A program made the translations under genes and the position numbers. Under the pieces are notes generated by a model. That model saw only the letters and a list, made by a program, of their open reading frames with translations, was not told where the DNA came from and ran no database searches. A DNA stretch of 64,000 bases from Clostridia bacterium (GTDB lineage: Bacteria > Bacillota > Clostridia > Oscillospirales > Acutalibacteraceae), in the NCBI GenBank assembly GCA_017454485.1, contig JAFTCX010000056.1, positions 62,001-126,000 of the forward strand, given 5' to 3'. Numbering within the stretch: position 1 is the first letter of the stretch; the number at the start of each line of letters is the position of its first letter. This document shows positions 1 to 7,820 of the stretch, in pieces.

Positions 1-525
1 CATCGTCGTTTTATCAATGATCTTTTCGCGGTCAACAACACCAACCGAAAAGCCGGCAAGATCATATTCATCGATCGGATAAAAGCCGGGCATCTCGGCC
101 GTTTCGCCGCCGATGAGTTCACAACCGGCCTGCACACAGCCTTCGCAAACGCCGGCAACGATCTGTTCGATCTTTTCCGGAACATTCTTGCCGCAGGCGA
201 TGTAATCGAGGAAAAACAGCGGTTTTGCGCCGCAGCAGATCACATCGTTGACGCACATCGCAACGCAGTCGATGCCGACCGTGTTGTGCTTGTCCAAAAG
301 GAACGCGAGCTTGAGCTTGGTGCCGACGCCGTCGGTGCCGGAAACCAGCACCGGATGCTTCGTTTCGGAAAGATCCAGCGGAAACAGTCCGCCGAAGCCG
401 CCGATATCGGACGCTTTGGTGCGGATCACCGTGCGCGCAATGTGCTGCTTCATCAGCTCCACCGCACGGTAACCGGCGGTGATGTCAACGCCGGCAGCGG
501 CGTAGGAATCGGATTTCGATTGCAT
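1..525 (-). CDS. purM: Phosphoribosylformylglycinamidine cyclo-ligase (AIR synthetase), 3' part missing
   Basis: Reading leftward from an ATG at 525, an open frame runs off the window edge and gives the first 175 residues of PurM, the enzyme that closes FGAM to AIR using ATP in purine synthesis. The N-terminus [18 protein letters not shown] and the motif [10 protein letters not shown] are typical of the family. A ribosome site (AAAGGAG) precedes the ATG by a few bases, and the purF-like stop is only 6 bases upstream, so it is the fourth gene of the purE-purC-purF operon. The C-terminal half is outside the window. Confidence 0.93.
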   Translation of the reverse strand, partial: MQSKSDSYAAAGVDITAGYRAVELMKQHIARTVIRTKASDIGGFGGLFPLDLSETKHPVLVSGTDGVGTKLKLAFLLDKHNTVGIDCVAMCVNDVICCGAKPLFFLDYIACGKNVPEKIEQIVAGVCEGCVQAGCELIGGETAEMPGFYPIDEYDLAGFSVGVVDREKIIDKTTM

Positions 526-531
526 GGGAAA

Positions 532-1956
532 TTACTCCTTTCCGTTCCAGCAATAGGTGCAAAGACAATCGCGGTCAATGCCGATGGCTTCGATCAGACC
601 GTCCAGCGTTTGAAATTCAAGGGAACTGAAGTGGAACTTATCGCAGATCGTCTGCCGCAGCTTTTTGCCGCGTTCGGTGGTGGAATCGGCATATTCGTCC
701 ATATGCGAAAAGCCTTCTTCCCCCTCCAGCTCCTCGATGACGCGCCGCGCAAGCAGCTCCATGTCGCTTGTGGCGCGCGAAAAATTCAGATATTTGCAGC
801 CGTACATAATCGGCGGACACGCCGAGCGCATGTGCACAGCTTTGGCGCCGTTTTGATAAAGGAACTCAACCGTTTCACGCAGCTGCGTGCCACGGACAAT
901 AGAATCATCCACAAACAGCAGCTTTTTGCCTTCGATCAGCTCGCGCACAGGCACCTGCTTCATCTTTGCGATCTTGTTGCGGTCGATCTGATTTTGCGGC
1001 ATGAACGAACGTGACCACGTCGGCGTGTATTTGATATAGGGACGTGCAAACGGTTTGCCGCTGCGGTTGGCGTAACCGATGGCGTGCGGTGTGCCGGAAT
1101 CGGGAACGCCGCCGACATAGTCAATGTCCTGCGCAAGACCCGCTTCCAGGTCGTGCTGCGCAATGATCGCGCCGTTGCGGTTGCGCATCACTTCCACGTT
1201 CATGCCTTCATAATCGGAATTGGGGTAGCCGTAATATGTCCACAAAAACGCGCAGATGCGCTTTTTTTTCTGTGCGGCGGAAAGCACACGGATGCCGTCG
1301 GTGTCGATCTCAACGATCTCTCCCGCGCCGAGCTCCTTCTCGTCCTCATAGCCGAGCTTACGATAGGCAAAGGATTCAAAGGAAACGCAGTAGCCGGTCT
1401 CCTTGCGTCCGACAAGCACAGGCAAACGGCCGACCTTATCGCGTGCCGCAATGATTTTTCCTTTTTCGGTCAAAATCAGGATGCAGGCCGTGCCTTCGAT
1501 GCAGTCCTGCGCAAAGCGCAGCCCGTCGGTGTAGTTGTCCTTCTGATTGATCAGTGCAGCCACAAGCTCAGTCGAGTTGACCTTGCCGCCGGTCATCGCG
1601 CCGAAATGTCCGCCCGCCAGAGCAAAAAACTTTTCGATCAGCGCATCCGCATTGTTGATGATGCCGACGGTACAGATGGCGTAAGTGCCGAGCTTGCTGC
1701 GAATCAGCAGCGGCTGGGGATCGGTATCGTTGAGCGCACCGATCGCAGCTGTGCCCTTCATATCGGATAAAACGTGCTCAAATTTGGTTCTGAACGGTGA
1801 ATTGTTGAGTGAGTGGATGTTGCGCTGCAGACCGATTTCGCTGTCATAAGCAGCAATCCCGGCACTTTTAGTTCCCAAATGGGAATGATAATCCGTGCCG
1901 AAAAAAACGTCTTCAATGACTTGCGTGCGGCCGATTGCGCCAAAAAAACCGCCCAT
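532..1956 (-). CDS. purF: Amidophosphoribosyltransferase-like protein (PurF family) lacking the catalytic cysteine
   Basis: 474 residues with PurF architecture: an N-terminal Ntn-type glutaminase-like domain (about 1-230) and a phosphoribosyltransferase domain (about 235-474). The PRPP loop LLFVDDSIVRGT (about 346-357) is intact. Cysteines at about 235, 387, 464/466 and 469 sit where Bacillus-type PurF holds its 4Fe-4S cluster. The mature protein should begin with the nucleophile Cys1, but here the start reads MGGFFGA, with glycine in that place. The usual glutamine-site motifs (ARYST-like and HNGN-like) are replaced by GALNDTD (about 73-79) and VGIINN (about 97-102). The ATG has a GGAGG site, and no upstream in-frame start would add a cysteine. 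It lies between purC and purM. The fold is certain. Activity as a glutamine-dependent enzyme is doubtful; it may use ammonia or have another role. Confidence 0.85.
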   Translation of the reverse strand: MGGFFGAIGRTQVIEDVFFGTDYHSHLGTKSAGIAAYDSEIGLQRNIHSLNNSPFRTKFEHVLSDMKGTAAIGALNDTDPQPLLIRSKLGTYAICTVGIINNADALIEKFFALAGGHFGAMTGGKVNSTELVAALINQKDNYTDGLRFAQDCIEGTACILILTEKGKIIAARDKVGRLPVLVGRKETGYCVSFESFAYRKLGYEDEKELGAGEIVEIDTDGIRVLSAAQKKKRICAFLWTYYGYPNSDYEGMNVEVMRNRNGAIIAQHDLEAGLAQDIDYVGGVPDSGTPHAIGYANRSGKPFARPYIKYTPTWSRSFMPQNQIDRNKIAKMKQVPVRELIEGKKLLFVDDSIVRGTQLRETVEFLYQNGAKAVHMRSACPPIMYGCKYLNFSRATSDMELLARRVIEELEGEEGFSHMDEYADSTTERGKKLRQTICDKFHFSSLEFQTLDGLIEAIGIDRDCLCTYCWNGKE

Positions 1957-1968
1957 AGTCGCCTCCGA

Positions 1969-2679
1969 TTATTCGCCGAGAATTCTTTTCTTCATTTCAA
2001 TGTAAGCGTCTTCCACATTGCCGAGATCTCTGCGGAAACGGTCCTTATCAAGTTTTTCGTGCGTCTCGCTGTCCCAGAAGCGGCAGGTGTCGGGAGAAAT
2101 TTCATCAGCAAGCACGATCGTGCCGTCAGACAGTCTGCCGAACTCCAGTTTGAAATCGACAAGATCCACGCCGAGGTTTTTGAAATGCGCTTTCATAACA
2201 TCGTTGACCTTGAACGCCAGCTTTTTGATCGTTTCAATCTCATCCCAGGTGGCGAGCTTGAGCGCAACTGCATGATAAGCGTTGATCAGCGGATCGCCGA
2301 GCTCGTCGTTTTTATAGGAAAACTCGATCGTCGGCTGCTCAAACACGATGCCCTCTTCCACACCGCAGCGTTTGGAGAAGGAACCGGCGGAGATGTTGCG
2401 GATGATGACCTCAAGGGGAACGATGGAAACCTTTTTGACAAGTGTTTCACGATCGGAAAGTTCTTTCACATAATGGGTCGGCACGCCTTCTTTTTCAAGA
2501 AGCTGCATCATGAAATTTGTCACGCGGTTGTTGATTGCGCCTTTGCCGGAGATCGTGCCTTTTTTCAGTCCGTTGAACGCGGTCGCGTCGTCCTTATAGG
2601 AGACGAGCAGCACCTCCGGGTCGTCAGTTGCAAAGACTTTTTTGGCCTTGCCTTCATAGAGTTGGTTCAATTTTTCCAT
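1969..2679 (-). CDS. purC: Phosphoribosylaminoimidazole-succinocarboxamide synthase
   Basis: 236 residues. SAICAR synthetase joins aspartate to CAIR with ATP in purine synthesis. The start [16 protein letters not shown], the central KLEFGRL segment and [12 protein letters not shown] are family signatures, and the length is normal. The frame is open much further upstream, but the ATG at 2679 has a good AAAGGAG site and fits the family N-terminus. The longer version would overlap purE and reads as low-complexity shadow sequence. It lies 34 bases after purE and 12 bases before the purF-like gene. Confidence 0.96.
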   Translation of the reverse strand: MEKLNQLYEGKAKKVFATDDPEVLLVSYKDDATAFNGLKKGTISGKGAINNRVTNFMMQLLEKEGVPTHYVKELSDRETLVKKVSIVPLEVIIRNISAGSFSKRCGVEEGIVFEQPTIEFSYKNDELGDPLINAYHAVALKLATWDEIETIKKLAFKVNDVMKAHFKNLGVDLVDFKLEFGRLSDGTIVLADEISPDTCRFWDSETHEKLDKDRFRRDLGNVEDAYIEMKKRILGE

Positions 2680-2713
2680 TTTTAAAAACTCCTTTCGGAA
2701 ATTGATTACGATG

Positions 2714-3202
2714 TTAAAGTCTTTCGCTGACCGAACGGTCTTTTTCAAGCACGGCGGCAGCGTCGGTTTTTCTTTTTTCGTCCAATTTTGCGGCAAGCGC
2801 GGCGTCTTCCACCGCGAGGATCTGCGCGCAAAGCAGCGCTGCGTTTGCGCCGCCGCCGACAGCAACGGTTGCCACGGGAATGCCGGTCGGCATCTGCACG
2901 GTGGACAGCAGCGCGTCCAGTCCGTCAAGCAGCGGTCCCTTGCAGGGAATACCGACAACGGGAAGGGTCGTATTTGCGGCGATTGCACCGGCGAGATGCG
3001 CAGCCATACCTGCGGCGCAGATGATGGCGCCAAAGCCGTTTTCACGCGCGCAAAGCGCAAAATCACGCGCCTGCTCCGGGGTTCTGTGAGCGGAATAGAT
3101 ATGTACTTCAAACGGAATTTCAAGCGCTTTGAGCTGATCCACAGCCTTTTGAATCACAGGCAGATCGCTGTCGCTGCCCATGATGATTCCAACTTTTTTC
3201 AT
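2714..3202 (-). CDS. purE: N5-carboxyaminoimidazole ribonucleotide mutase, class I
   Basis: 162 residues. It converts N5-CAIR to CAIR. The motifs GSDSD (about 9-13) and SAHRTP (about 37-42) form the nucleotide/CO2 site, with the catalytic histidine at about 39. [17 protein letters not shown] replaces the more common central segment but keeps the family spacing. As a class I PurE it would normally need PurK, which is not seen here. It is the first gene of the purine operon, preceded by an AAGGAGGAG site, a terminator and a ZTP riboswitch, so ZTP/ZMP build-up should raise its expression. Confidence 0.95.
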   Translation of the reverse strand: MKKVGIIMGSDSDLPVIQKAVDQLKALEIPFEVHIYSAHRTPEQARDFALCARENGFGAIICAAGMAAHLAGAIAANTTLPVVGIPCKGPLLDGLDALLSTVQMPTGIPVATVAVGGGANAALLCAQILAVEDAALAAKLDEKRKTDAAAVLEKDRSVSERL

Positions 3203-3215
3203 AAAGCTCCTCCTT

Positions 3216-3265
3216 AAAAAGGCGAAGGGCGCACTTCACTTTTTGTTGAAAAGCAAGTGTGCCCA
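3216..3265 (-). terminator. Riboswitch-controlled terminator before purE
   Basis: On the minus strand a 10-bp stem (3256-3265 with 3227-3236, one A-C mismatch) is followed by TTCGCCTTTTT. Its 5' arm overlaps the conserved CTGGGC of the ZTP aptamer (3262-3267), so ligand-bound aptamer and terminator exclude each other. The U-tract is interrupted, and the purE ribosome site follows directly. Confidence 0.7.
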
Positions 3266-3331
3266 GACGGTCGGCTTTTTTGTTCCTTGCTCCCTTGTGG
3301 TTTTCCACGGTTCCGTCAGTCACAAAGAACT
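3260..3331 (-). promoter_or_regulatory. ZTP (pfl) riboswitch aptamer
   Basis: The minus strand reads GTGACTGACGG, then a GTGG-AAAA-CCAC hairpin, AAGGGAGC, a closing stem (TTCTTTG with CAAGGAA) and finally CCGTCTGGGC. These are the conserved blocks, in order, of the ZTP/ZMP-sensing pfl motif, including the 3' pseudoknot block. Known pfl riboswitches turn on purine and one-carbon genes when ZTP rises under folate shortage. It lies between a strong promoter and purE. Confidence 0.88.
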
Positions 3332-3347
3332 TTTTGTTTACACTGAA

Positions 3348-3377
3348 ATTATAACATAATCCGGCGTAAACCGTCAA
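3348..3377 (-). promoter_or_regulatory. Sigma-A promoter of the purine operon
   Basis: TTGACG (3372-3377) and TATAAT (3348-3353) on the minus strand, spaced 18 bases. Transcription should start near 3341, just before the ZTP aptamer. Confidence 0.8.
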
Positions 3378-3446
3378 GACACAAAGATGTCAAACTAAGT
3401 AGAAAATTCCCGGAAAAGCAGCGCCTATTTTAGGCATTTCGCTTTC

Positions 3447-3492
3447 ATACGAATCTCAAATCTTTTTTGCCCTGTTTTTCTGAGATTCGTAT
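3447..3492 (-). repeat. 12-bp perfect inverted repeat just after pyrI
   Basis: ATACGAATCTCA (3447-3458) and its exact complement (3481-3492) enclose 22 bases. The first base of the pyrI stop codon falls inside the right arm. On the minus strand no U-run follows directly, so it is not a classical terminator. A smaller stem (GCCTA/TAGGC, around 3423-3435) followed by four Ts may end the operon. Possible roles are mRNA 3'-end protection or a termination aid. Confidence 0.5.
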
Positions 3493-3908
3493 CAGTTCGC
3501 TTTTGTTTCGCAATAGATGCAGCGGTACTGCTTATGCTCCTTGTCCGTGAGTTTGAAAATCTGATCCAACTCCTGTTCACACGAGGAGATACAGCGCGGA
3601 TTTTTGCATTTTAAAACATTCACAAGCCGTTCCGGCAGAGAAAGGCTCTTTTTTTCGGCAAGCACACCGTCGCGGATGATGTTGATCGTCGCGTTTGGGT
3701 CCACATAGCCGATCACGTCCAGATCGACCGGAATATCGGCGTCGATCTTGATGATATCCTTTTTGCCCATCTTGCCGCTGGAAACATTTTTAATGATGGC
3801 AATCGACACGTCGAGCGAATCGAGATGCAGCAGATCATAAAGCTCCATACCGCGGCCGGCGGTGATGTGATCGATCACGATCCCGTTCTGAATGGAATCA
3901 ATGTTCAT
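3492..3908 (-). CDS. pyrI: Aspartate carbamoyltransferase regulatory subunit
   Basis: 138 residues. PyrI binds nucleotide effectors and zinc and assembles with PyrB into class B aspartate transcarbamoylase. The N-terminal allosteric domain (1-90) is followed by a zinc ribbon with Cys101, Cys106, Cys130 and Cys133, the ligands expected for the family. It overlaps pyrB by 4 bases (ATGA), which suggests coupled translation of the two subunits. It is the last gene of the pyrimidine operon. Confidence 0.94.
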   Translation of the reverse strand: MNIDSIQNGIVIDHITAGRGMELYDLLHLDSLDVSIAIIKNVSSGKMGKKDIIKIDADIPVDLDVIGYVDPNATINIIRDGVLAEKKSLSLPERLVNVLKCKNPRCISSCEQELDQIFKLTDKEHKQYRCIYCETKAN

Positions 3909-4825
3909 GCCTGAGCCTCCTTGAGAAGTTTAAGGATGAGCGCCATGCGCATATATTTGCCGTTGAGCACCTGCTTGAAATAGCACGCGCGCGGATCGTC
4001 ATCAATGGAGACGCTGATCTCATTCACGCGCGGCAGCGGGTGCATGATGCACAGGTCCTGCTTTGCTTGGCGCAGCTTGTCCGGCGTGAGGATATAGGTG
4101 TCGCGCAGACGCAGATAATCCTCTTCGTTGAAAAAGCGTTCGCGCTGCACGCGGGTCATGTAAAGAATATCAAGAGAAGGTATTGCGCCCTCCAGATCGG
4201 TAGTCTGCACATAGGGAAGATGATATTTTTTGAGCGTCTCATTTTTCACATAGCTCGGCAGCTTCAGCTCTTCGGGCGAAATCAGCACAAAACGCACGCC
4301 GCTGTAGCGCGAAAGCGCGTTGATGAGCGAATGCACGGTGCGGCCGAATTTGAGGTCGCCACAAAAGCCGACGGTCAGGTTGTCAAAATGTCCCTTTTCG
4401 CGGAAGATCGTCAAAAGGTCGGCGAGCGTCTGCGTGGGATGGCAATGACCGCCGTCGCCGGCATTGATCACGGGAATGGACGCATTGTTTGCCGCAACCA
4501 GCGCAGCGCCCTCTTTGGGGTGACGCATGGCGATGATATCCGCATAGCAGCTCACGGTCTTGGCTGTGTCGGCAACGCTCTCCCCTTTTGCAACGGACGA
4601 GGTGGCGCCGCCCGTAACGGAAAGCACGTTTCCTCCAAGCTCATACATGGCCGCCTCAAAGGAAAGGCGTGTGCGCGTGGAGGGTTCAAAAAACAGCGTT
4701 GCAAGCTTTTTGCCCTTGCAGCTTTCGCTGTATTTTGCGGGATGCTCGATGATGTCCATTGCGACGCCGATGAGCTCGTCCAGCTCGTCGGTGGAAAGAT
4801 CAACGATATCGATCAGGCTTCTCAT
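3905..4825 (-). CDS. pyrB: Aspartate carbamoyltransferase catalytic subunit
   Basis: 306 residues, normal for the catalytic chain. It makes carbamoyl-aspartate from carbamoyl phosphate and aspartate. The carbamoyl-phosphate loop FEPSTRTR (about 46-53) and the [10 protein letters not shown] segment are present. It overlaps pyrE upstream by 4 bases and pyrI downstream by 4 bases. The neighbouring pyrI makes feedback control by nucleotides likely. Confidence 0.97.
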   Translation of the reverse strand: MRSLIDIVDLSTDELDELIGVAMDIIEHPAKYSESCKGKKLATLFFEPSTRTRLSFEAAMYELGGNVLSVTGGATSSVAKGESVADTAKTVSCYADIIAMRHPKEGAALVAANNASIPVINAGDGGHCHPTQTLADLLTIFREKGHFDNLTVGFCGDLKFGRTVHSLINALSRYSGVRFVLISPEELKLPSYVKNETLKKYHLPYVQTTDLEGAIPSLDILYMTRVQRERFFNEEDYLRLRDTYILTPDKLRQAKQDLCIMHPLPRVNEISVSIDDDPRACYFKQVLNGKYMRMALILKLLKEAQA

Positions 4826-5466
4826 TTTGTGCCTCCGATCCAGCTTTCATCAGAGGGATTGTTGCGAAACGCAATCAGCCGCGCAATGTCCGCCGTTGCA
4901 ATATAGCCTTCTTCGGCGGCAACCGCGGCAATTTCATCAAAATTCGTCAGCGAAACATTTTTCACGTTCGCCGCCGCAAGGCGATCCAGCCCCTTCTGCA
5001 TACCGTAGGTGAAAATGCTGACAATGCCGAGCACATTTGCGCCCGCTTCACGAAGGGCGTCCACAACGTCGATCACGCTGCCGCCGGTGGAAATCAGGTC
5101 TTCCACAACAACAACTTTTTGACCGGCCTCGAGTTTGCCTTCAATGCGGTTCTGCCGCCCGTGATCCTTGTTGCCGGAGCGCACATAGCCCATCGGCTTA
5201 TTCAGCAGATGCGCCGTAATCGCAGCGTGTGCAATGCCGGCGGTGGAGGTGCCCATGAGCACCTCGGCGTCAGGATAATGTTCTTGGATCAGCGCGGCCA
5301 ATCCGTTTTCCACATCGTCACGCACTTGCGGCGCGGTCAGCGTCAGACGGTTGTCGCAATACACCGGGCTTTTGATACCGCTCGCCCAGGTGAACGGTTC
5401 TTGCGGGCGGAAAAACACCGCGCCGATGGAAAGTAAATCTTTTGCAATCTGTTTTGAAAGTTCCAT
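4822..5466 (-). CDS. pyrE: Orotate phosphoribosyltransferase
   Basis: 214 residues. It joins orotate to PRPP to give OMP. The PRPP-binding motif [13 protein letters not shown] lies at about 118-130, and the flexible-loop region [11 protein letters not shown] at about 100-110. The start at 5466 has a GAGGAG-type site. It lies 12 bases after pyrF and overlaps pyrB by 4 bases. Confidence 0.96.
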   Translation of the reverse strand: MELSKQIAKDLLSIGAVFFRPQEPFTWASGIKSPVYCDNRLTLTAPQVRDDVENGLAALIQEHYPDAEVLMGTSTAGIAHAAITAHLLNKPMGYVRSGNKDHGRQNRIEGKLEAGQKVVVVEDLISTGGSVIDVVDALREAGANVLGIVSIFTYGMQKGLDRLAAANVKNVSLTNFDEIAAVAAEEGYIATADIARLIAFRNNPSDESWIGGTK

Positions 5467-5478
5467 AAGTTTCTCCTC

Positions 5479-6177
5479 TCAGTCCACAAATTCGCGTAAA
5501 CAGCGGCGATATGCCGCAACGGGATCCTCCGCCGCCGTGATCGGGCGGCCGACGACGATATAGTCCGAGCCAATCTCCTTCGCCTGCGCCGGGGTCATCA
5601 CGCGCTTCTGGTCGCCCACGTCGCCGTCGGCAAAGCGCACGCCGGGCGTGACGGTCAGAAAATCACTGCCGCAAAGCTCATGCACTTTTTGCGCTTCCAG
5701 CGGCGAACACACCACCCCGTCGAGTCCGGCATCCTTCGCGTTTTTCGCATAGTGCATCACGACCTCGGCAATCGGCGCGTGGATCATCAGATCGCGCTCC
5801 ATGGTTTCCTGATCGGTCGACGTGAGCTGTGTCACGGCAATCAGAAGCGGACGTGTGCCGTCCTCACGCGTCAAGCCCTCCAAAGCGGCCTGCATCATCG
5901 GAATGGTGCCGCCTGCGTGCAAATTGCAGATATCCACATCCAGACGAGACAGCACGGCCATGCTTTTTTTCACGGTGTTGGGGATGTCGTGCAGTTTTAA
6001 GTCCAAAAAAATCTTGTGTCCGCGCGCCTTCAGCTCGCGCACAATCGACGGTCCTTCGGCGTAAAACAGCTCCATGCCGATTTTTACAAACGGTTTTTCC
6101 TCGGTGAATCGGTCGAGGAAGGCGAAAGTCTGCGCTGCCGAAGCAAAATCGCAGGCAACAATGACGTCTTTTCCCAT
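5479..6177 (-). CDS. pyrF: Orotidine 5'-phosphate decarboxylase
   Basis: 232 residues, the short TIM-barrel form. It decarboxylates OMP to UMP. The catalytic stretch FLDLKLHDIPNT (about 57-68, with Asp59, Lys61 and Asp64) is intact, and the phosphate-binding end YIVVGRPI is near the C-terminus. An AAAGGAG site precedes the ATG. Only one base separates it from the pyrD stop. Confidence 0.96.
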   Translation of the reverse strand: MGKDVIVACDFASAAQTFAFLDRFTEEKPFVKIGMELFYAEGPSIVRELKARGHKIFLDLKLHDIPNTVKKSMAVLSRLDVDICNLHAGGTIPMMQAALEGLTREDGTRPLLIAVTQLTSTDQETMERDLMIHAPIAEVVMHYAKNAKDAGLDGVVCSPLEAQKVHELCGSDFLTVTPGVRFADGDVGDQKRVMTPAQAKEIGSDYIVVGRPITAAEDPVAAYRRCLREFVD

Positions 6178-6178
6178 T

Positions 6179-7090
6179 TCAGCGCACTCCTTTGATGATA
6201 TCGGAAAGATTGTCGATTTTATATTGATCCATAACGGCCGGTAAAGCTTCGATGATTTTTTTGCAGGCGAACGGGTCGATGAGATTCATCGTACCGATCT
6301 CGACCGCCGTTGCGCCTGCGAGCATGAGCTCGATCACATCTTCTGCAGAAGAAACGCCGCCCATGCCGACCACGGGGATTTTGACGGCGTGCGCAACCTG
6401 ATAGACCATGCGCACGGCAACCGGAAAAACGGCGGGTCCCGAAAAGCCGCCCATGGTGTTGGCGATCACAGGCCGCTTTGTTTTCAGATCGATGCGCATA
6501 CCGAGCAGCGTGTTGATCAGACTCACGCCGTCTGCGCCTGCCGCTTCCACCGCTTTGGCGATCTCGGTAATGTCGGTTACATTCGGCGAAAGCTTGACGA
6601 TCACGGGCTTTGTTGTCACCGCTTTGACCGCTTTGACCACCGATGCAGCAGCGTCCGGCTGCACGCCGAAGCTCATGCCGCCGCCGTGCACGTTCGGGCA
6701 CGACACATTGACCTCCAGCCAGCCGACCTGCGTCTGCTTATCCAGCTTTGCGCAAACTTCGGCATACTCCTCGACGGAAAAGCCGCTGACATTTGCCATC
6801 ACTTTCTTATGAAAGCATTGTTTCAGCTTCGGCAGCTCCTCGGCAATGACAGCATCCACACCCGGATTTTGCAGCCCGACAGCGTTGATCATGCCCGAAG
6901 TACACTCCGCAATGCGCGGCGTTGCGTTGCCGAACCGCGCGTTTTTGGTTGTTCCTTTCAAAGAAAACGTGCCGAGACAGTTGATGTCATAAAGCTCGGC
7001 AAACTCATAGCCGAACCCGAAGGTGCCGGAGGCCGGAATGACAGGGTTATCCAGTGTGATTCCGCAAAGATCAACACTCAGTCTGCCCAT
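6179..7090 (-). CDS. pyrD: Dihydroorotate dehydrogenase, class 1B catalytic subunit
   Basis: 303 residues from the ATG at 7090, which has a GGAGGAGA site inside the end of pyrK. A longer frame starting at 7129 lacks such a site. The N-terminus LSVDLCGITLDNPVIPASG, the catalytic-cysteine segment EVNVSCPNVHGG and the FMN-binding VGMGGVSSAEDV identify the 1B type, which works with PyrK and passes electrons to NAD+. It overlaps pyrK by 13 bases. Confidence 0.96.
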   Translation of the reverse strand: MGRLSVDLCGITLDNPVIPASGTFGFGYEFAELYDINCLGTFSLKGTTKNARFGNATPRIAECTSGMINAVGLQNPGVDAVIAEELPKLKQCFHKKVMANVSGFSVEEYAEVCAKLDKQTQVGWLEVNVSCPNVHGGGMSFGVQPDAAASVVKAVKAVTTKPVIVKLSPNVTDITEIAKAVEAAGADGVSLINTLLGMRIDLKTKRPVIANTMGGFSGPAVFPVAVRMVYQVAHAVKIPVVGMGGVSSAEDVIELMLAGATAVEIGTMNLIDPFACKKIIEALPAVMDQYKIDNLSDIIKGVR

Positions 7091-7812
7091 AGAATCTCCT
7101 CCTTTTCCAGCACCGGGCCGTCCTTGCAAATGCGTTTATAGCCGGTGACCGTCTTGCAGGTGCAGCCCATGCAGGCGCCGAAGCCGCAGCCCATGCGCTC
7201 TTCAAAGCTGAACTGTCCGCTCGTTTTCGTGCTGCGATACACCGCTTTCAGCATCGGTTCCGGCCCACAGGTGTAAAAATAATCATAGTGCTCCGGCAGT
7301 GCGTCGGTCACAAAGCCTTTTTTGCCGTAAGAGCCGTCCACCGTCGTCACAGTCACATCGGCGCCGAGTGCGCGGAATGCATCCTCACAAAACACCTCGT
7401 CTTTTTTGTTGAAGCCGAGCACGACGCTCACACGCTTGCCTTGCGCCAGTAAACGCTTACACAGCAGATACAGCGGCGGGACGCCGACCCCTCCGCCCAG
7501 CAGACAAACGTCGCTTCCGCTTTTGGAAAGATCGTAGCCGTTGCCCAGCCCGGTCAGCACATCCAGCGTTTCGCCTTTTTTCATCTTTGCAAGCGCAGCC
7601 GTGCCCTTTCCGACGATTTTATAAATGATACTCACGCCGGTCGGATCAAGGTCATACACCGAGATCGGGCGGCGCAGGAACAAACCGTCCAGTTTGAGGT
7701 TGATGAACTGTCCGGGCGCCGTAATGTCCGAAACATCGCCCGAAAGGCGCATACGCATCACGTCGGATGTGAGCGCTATGTTTTCCGTAATTGTAAAATT
7801 CCCTTGCTTCAT
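7078..7812 (-). CDS. pyrK: Dihydroorotate dehydrogenase electron-transfer subunit
   Basis: 244 residues. PyrK carries FAD and a 2Fe-2S cluster and lets class 1B PyrD reduce NAD+. The FAD-site RRPISVYD (about 47-54), the nucleotide-site LLGGGVGVPPLYLL and the C-terminal cysteine cluster CGFGACMGCTC followed by CKDGP are clear. I chose the ATG at 7812, which has GAGGAG at good spacing, over an ATG four codons upstream. It lies 8 bases after carB. Confidence 0.95.
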   Translation of the reverse strand: MKQGNFTITENIALTSDVMRMRLSGDVSDITAPGQFINLKLDGLFLRRPISVYDLDPTGVSIIYKIVGKGTAALAKMKKGETLDVLTGLGNGYDLSKSGSDVCLLGGGVGVPPLYLLCKRLLAQGKRVSVVLGFNKKDEVFCEDAFRALGADVTVTTVDGSYGKKGFVTDALPEHYDYFYTCGPEPMLKAVYRSTKTSGQFSFEERMGCGFGACMGCTCKTVTGYKRICKDGPVLEKEEILWAD

Positions 7813-7820
7813 AGTGCTCC

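Noticed and set aside
2680..3123. N-terminal extension of purC
   Set aside because: It would overlap purE, reads as Arg/Pro/Ser-rich shadow, and the ATG at 2679 has the ribosome site and family start.
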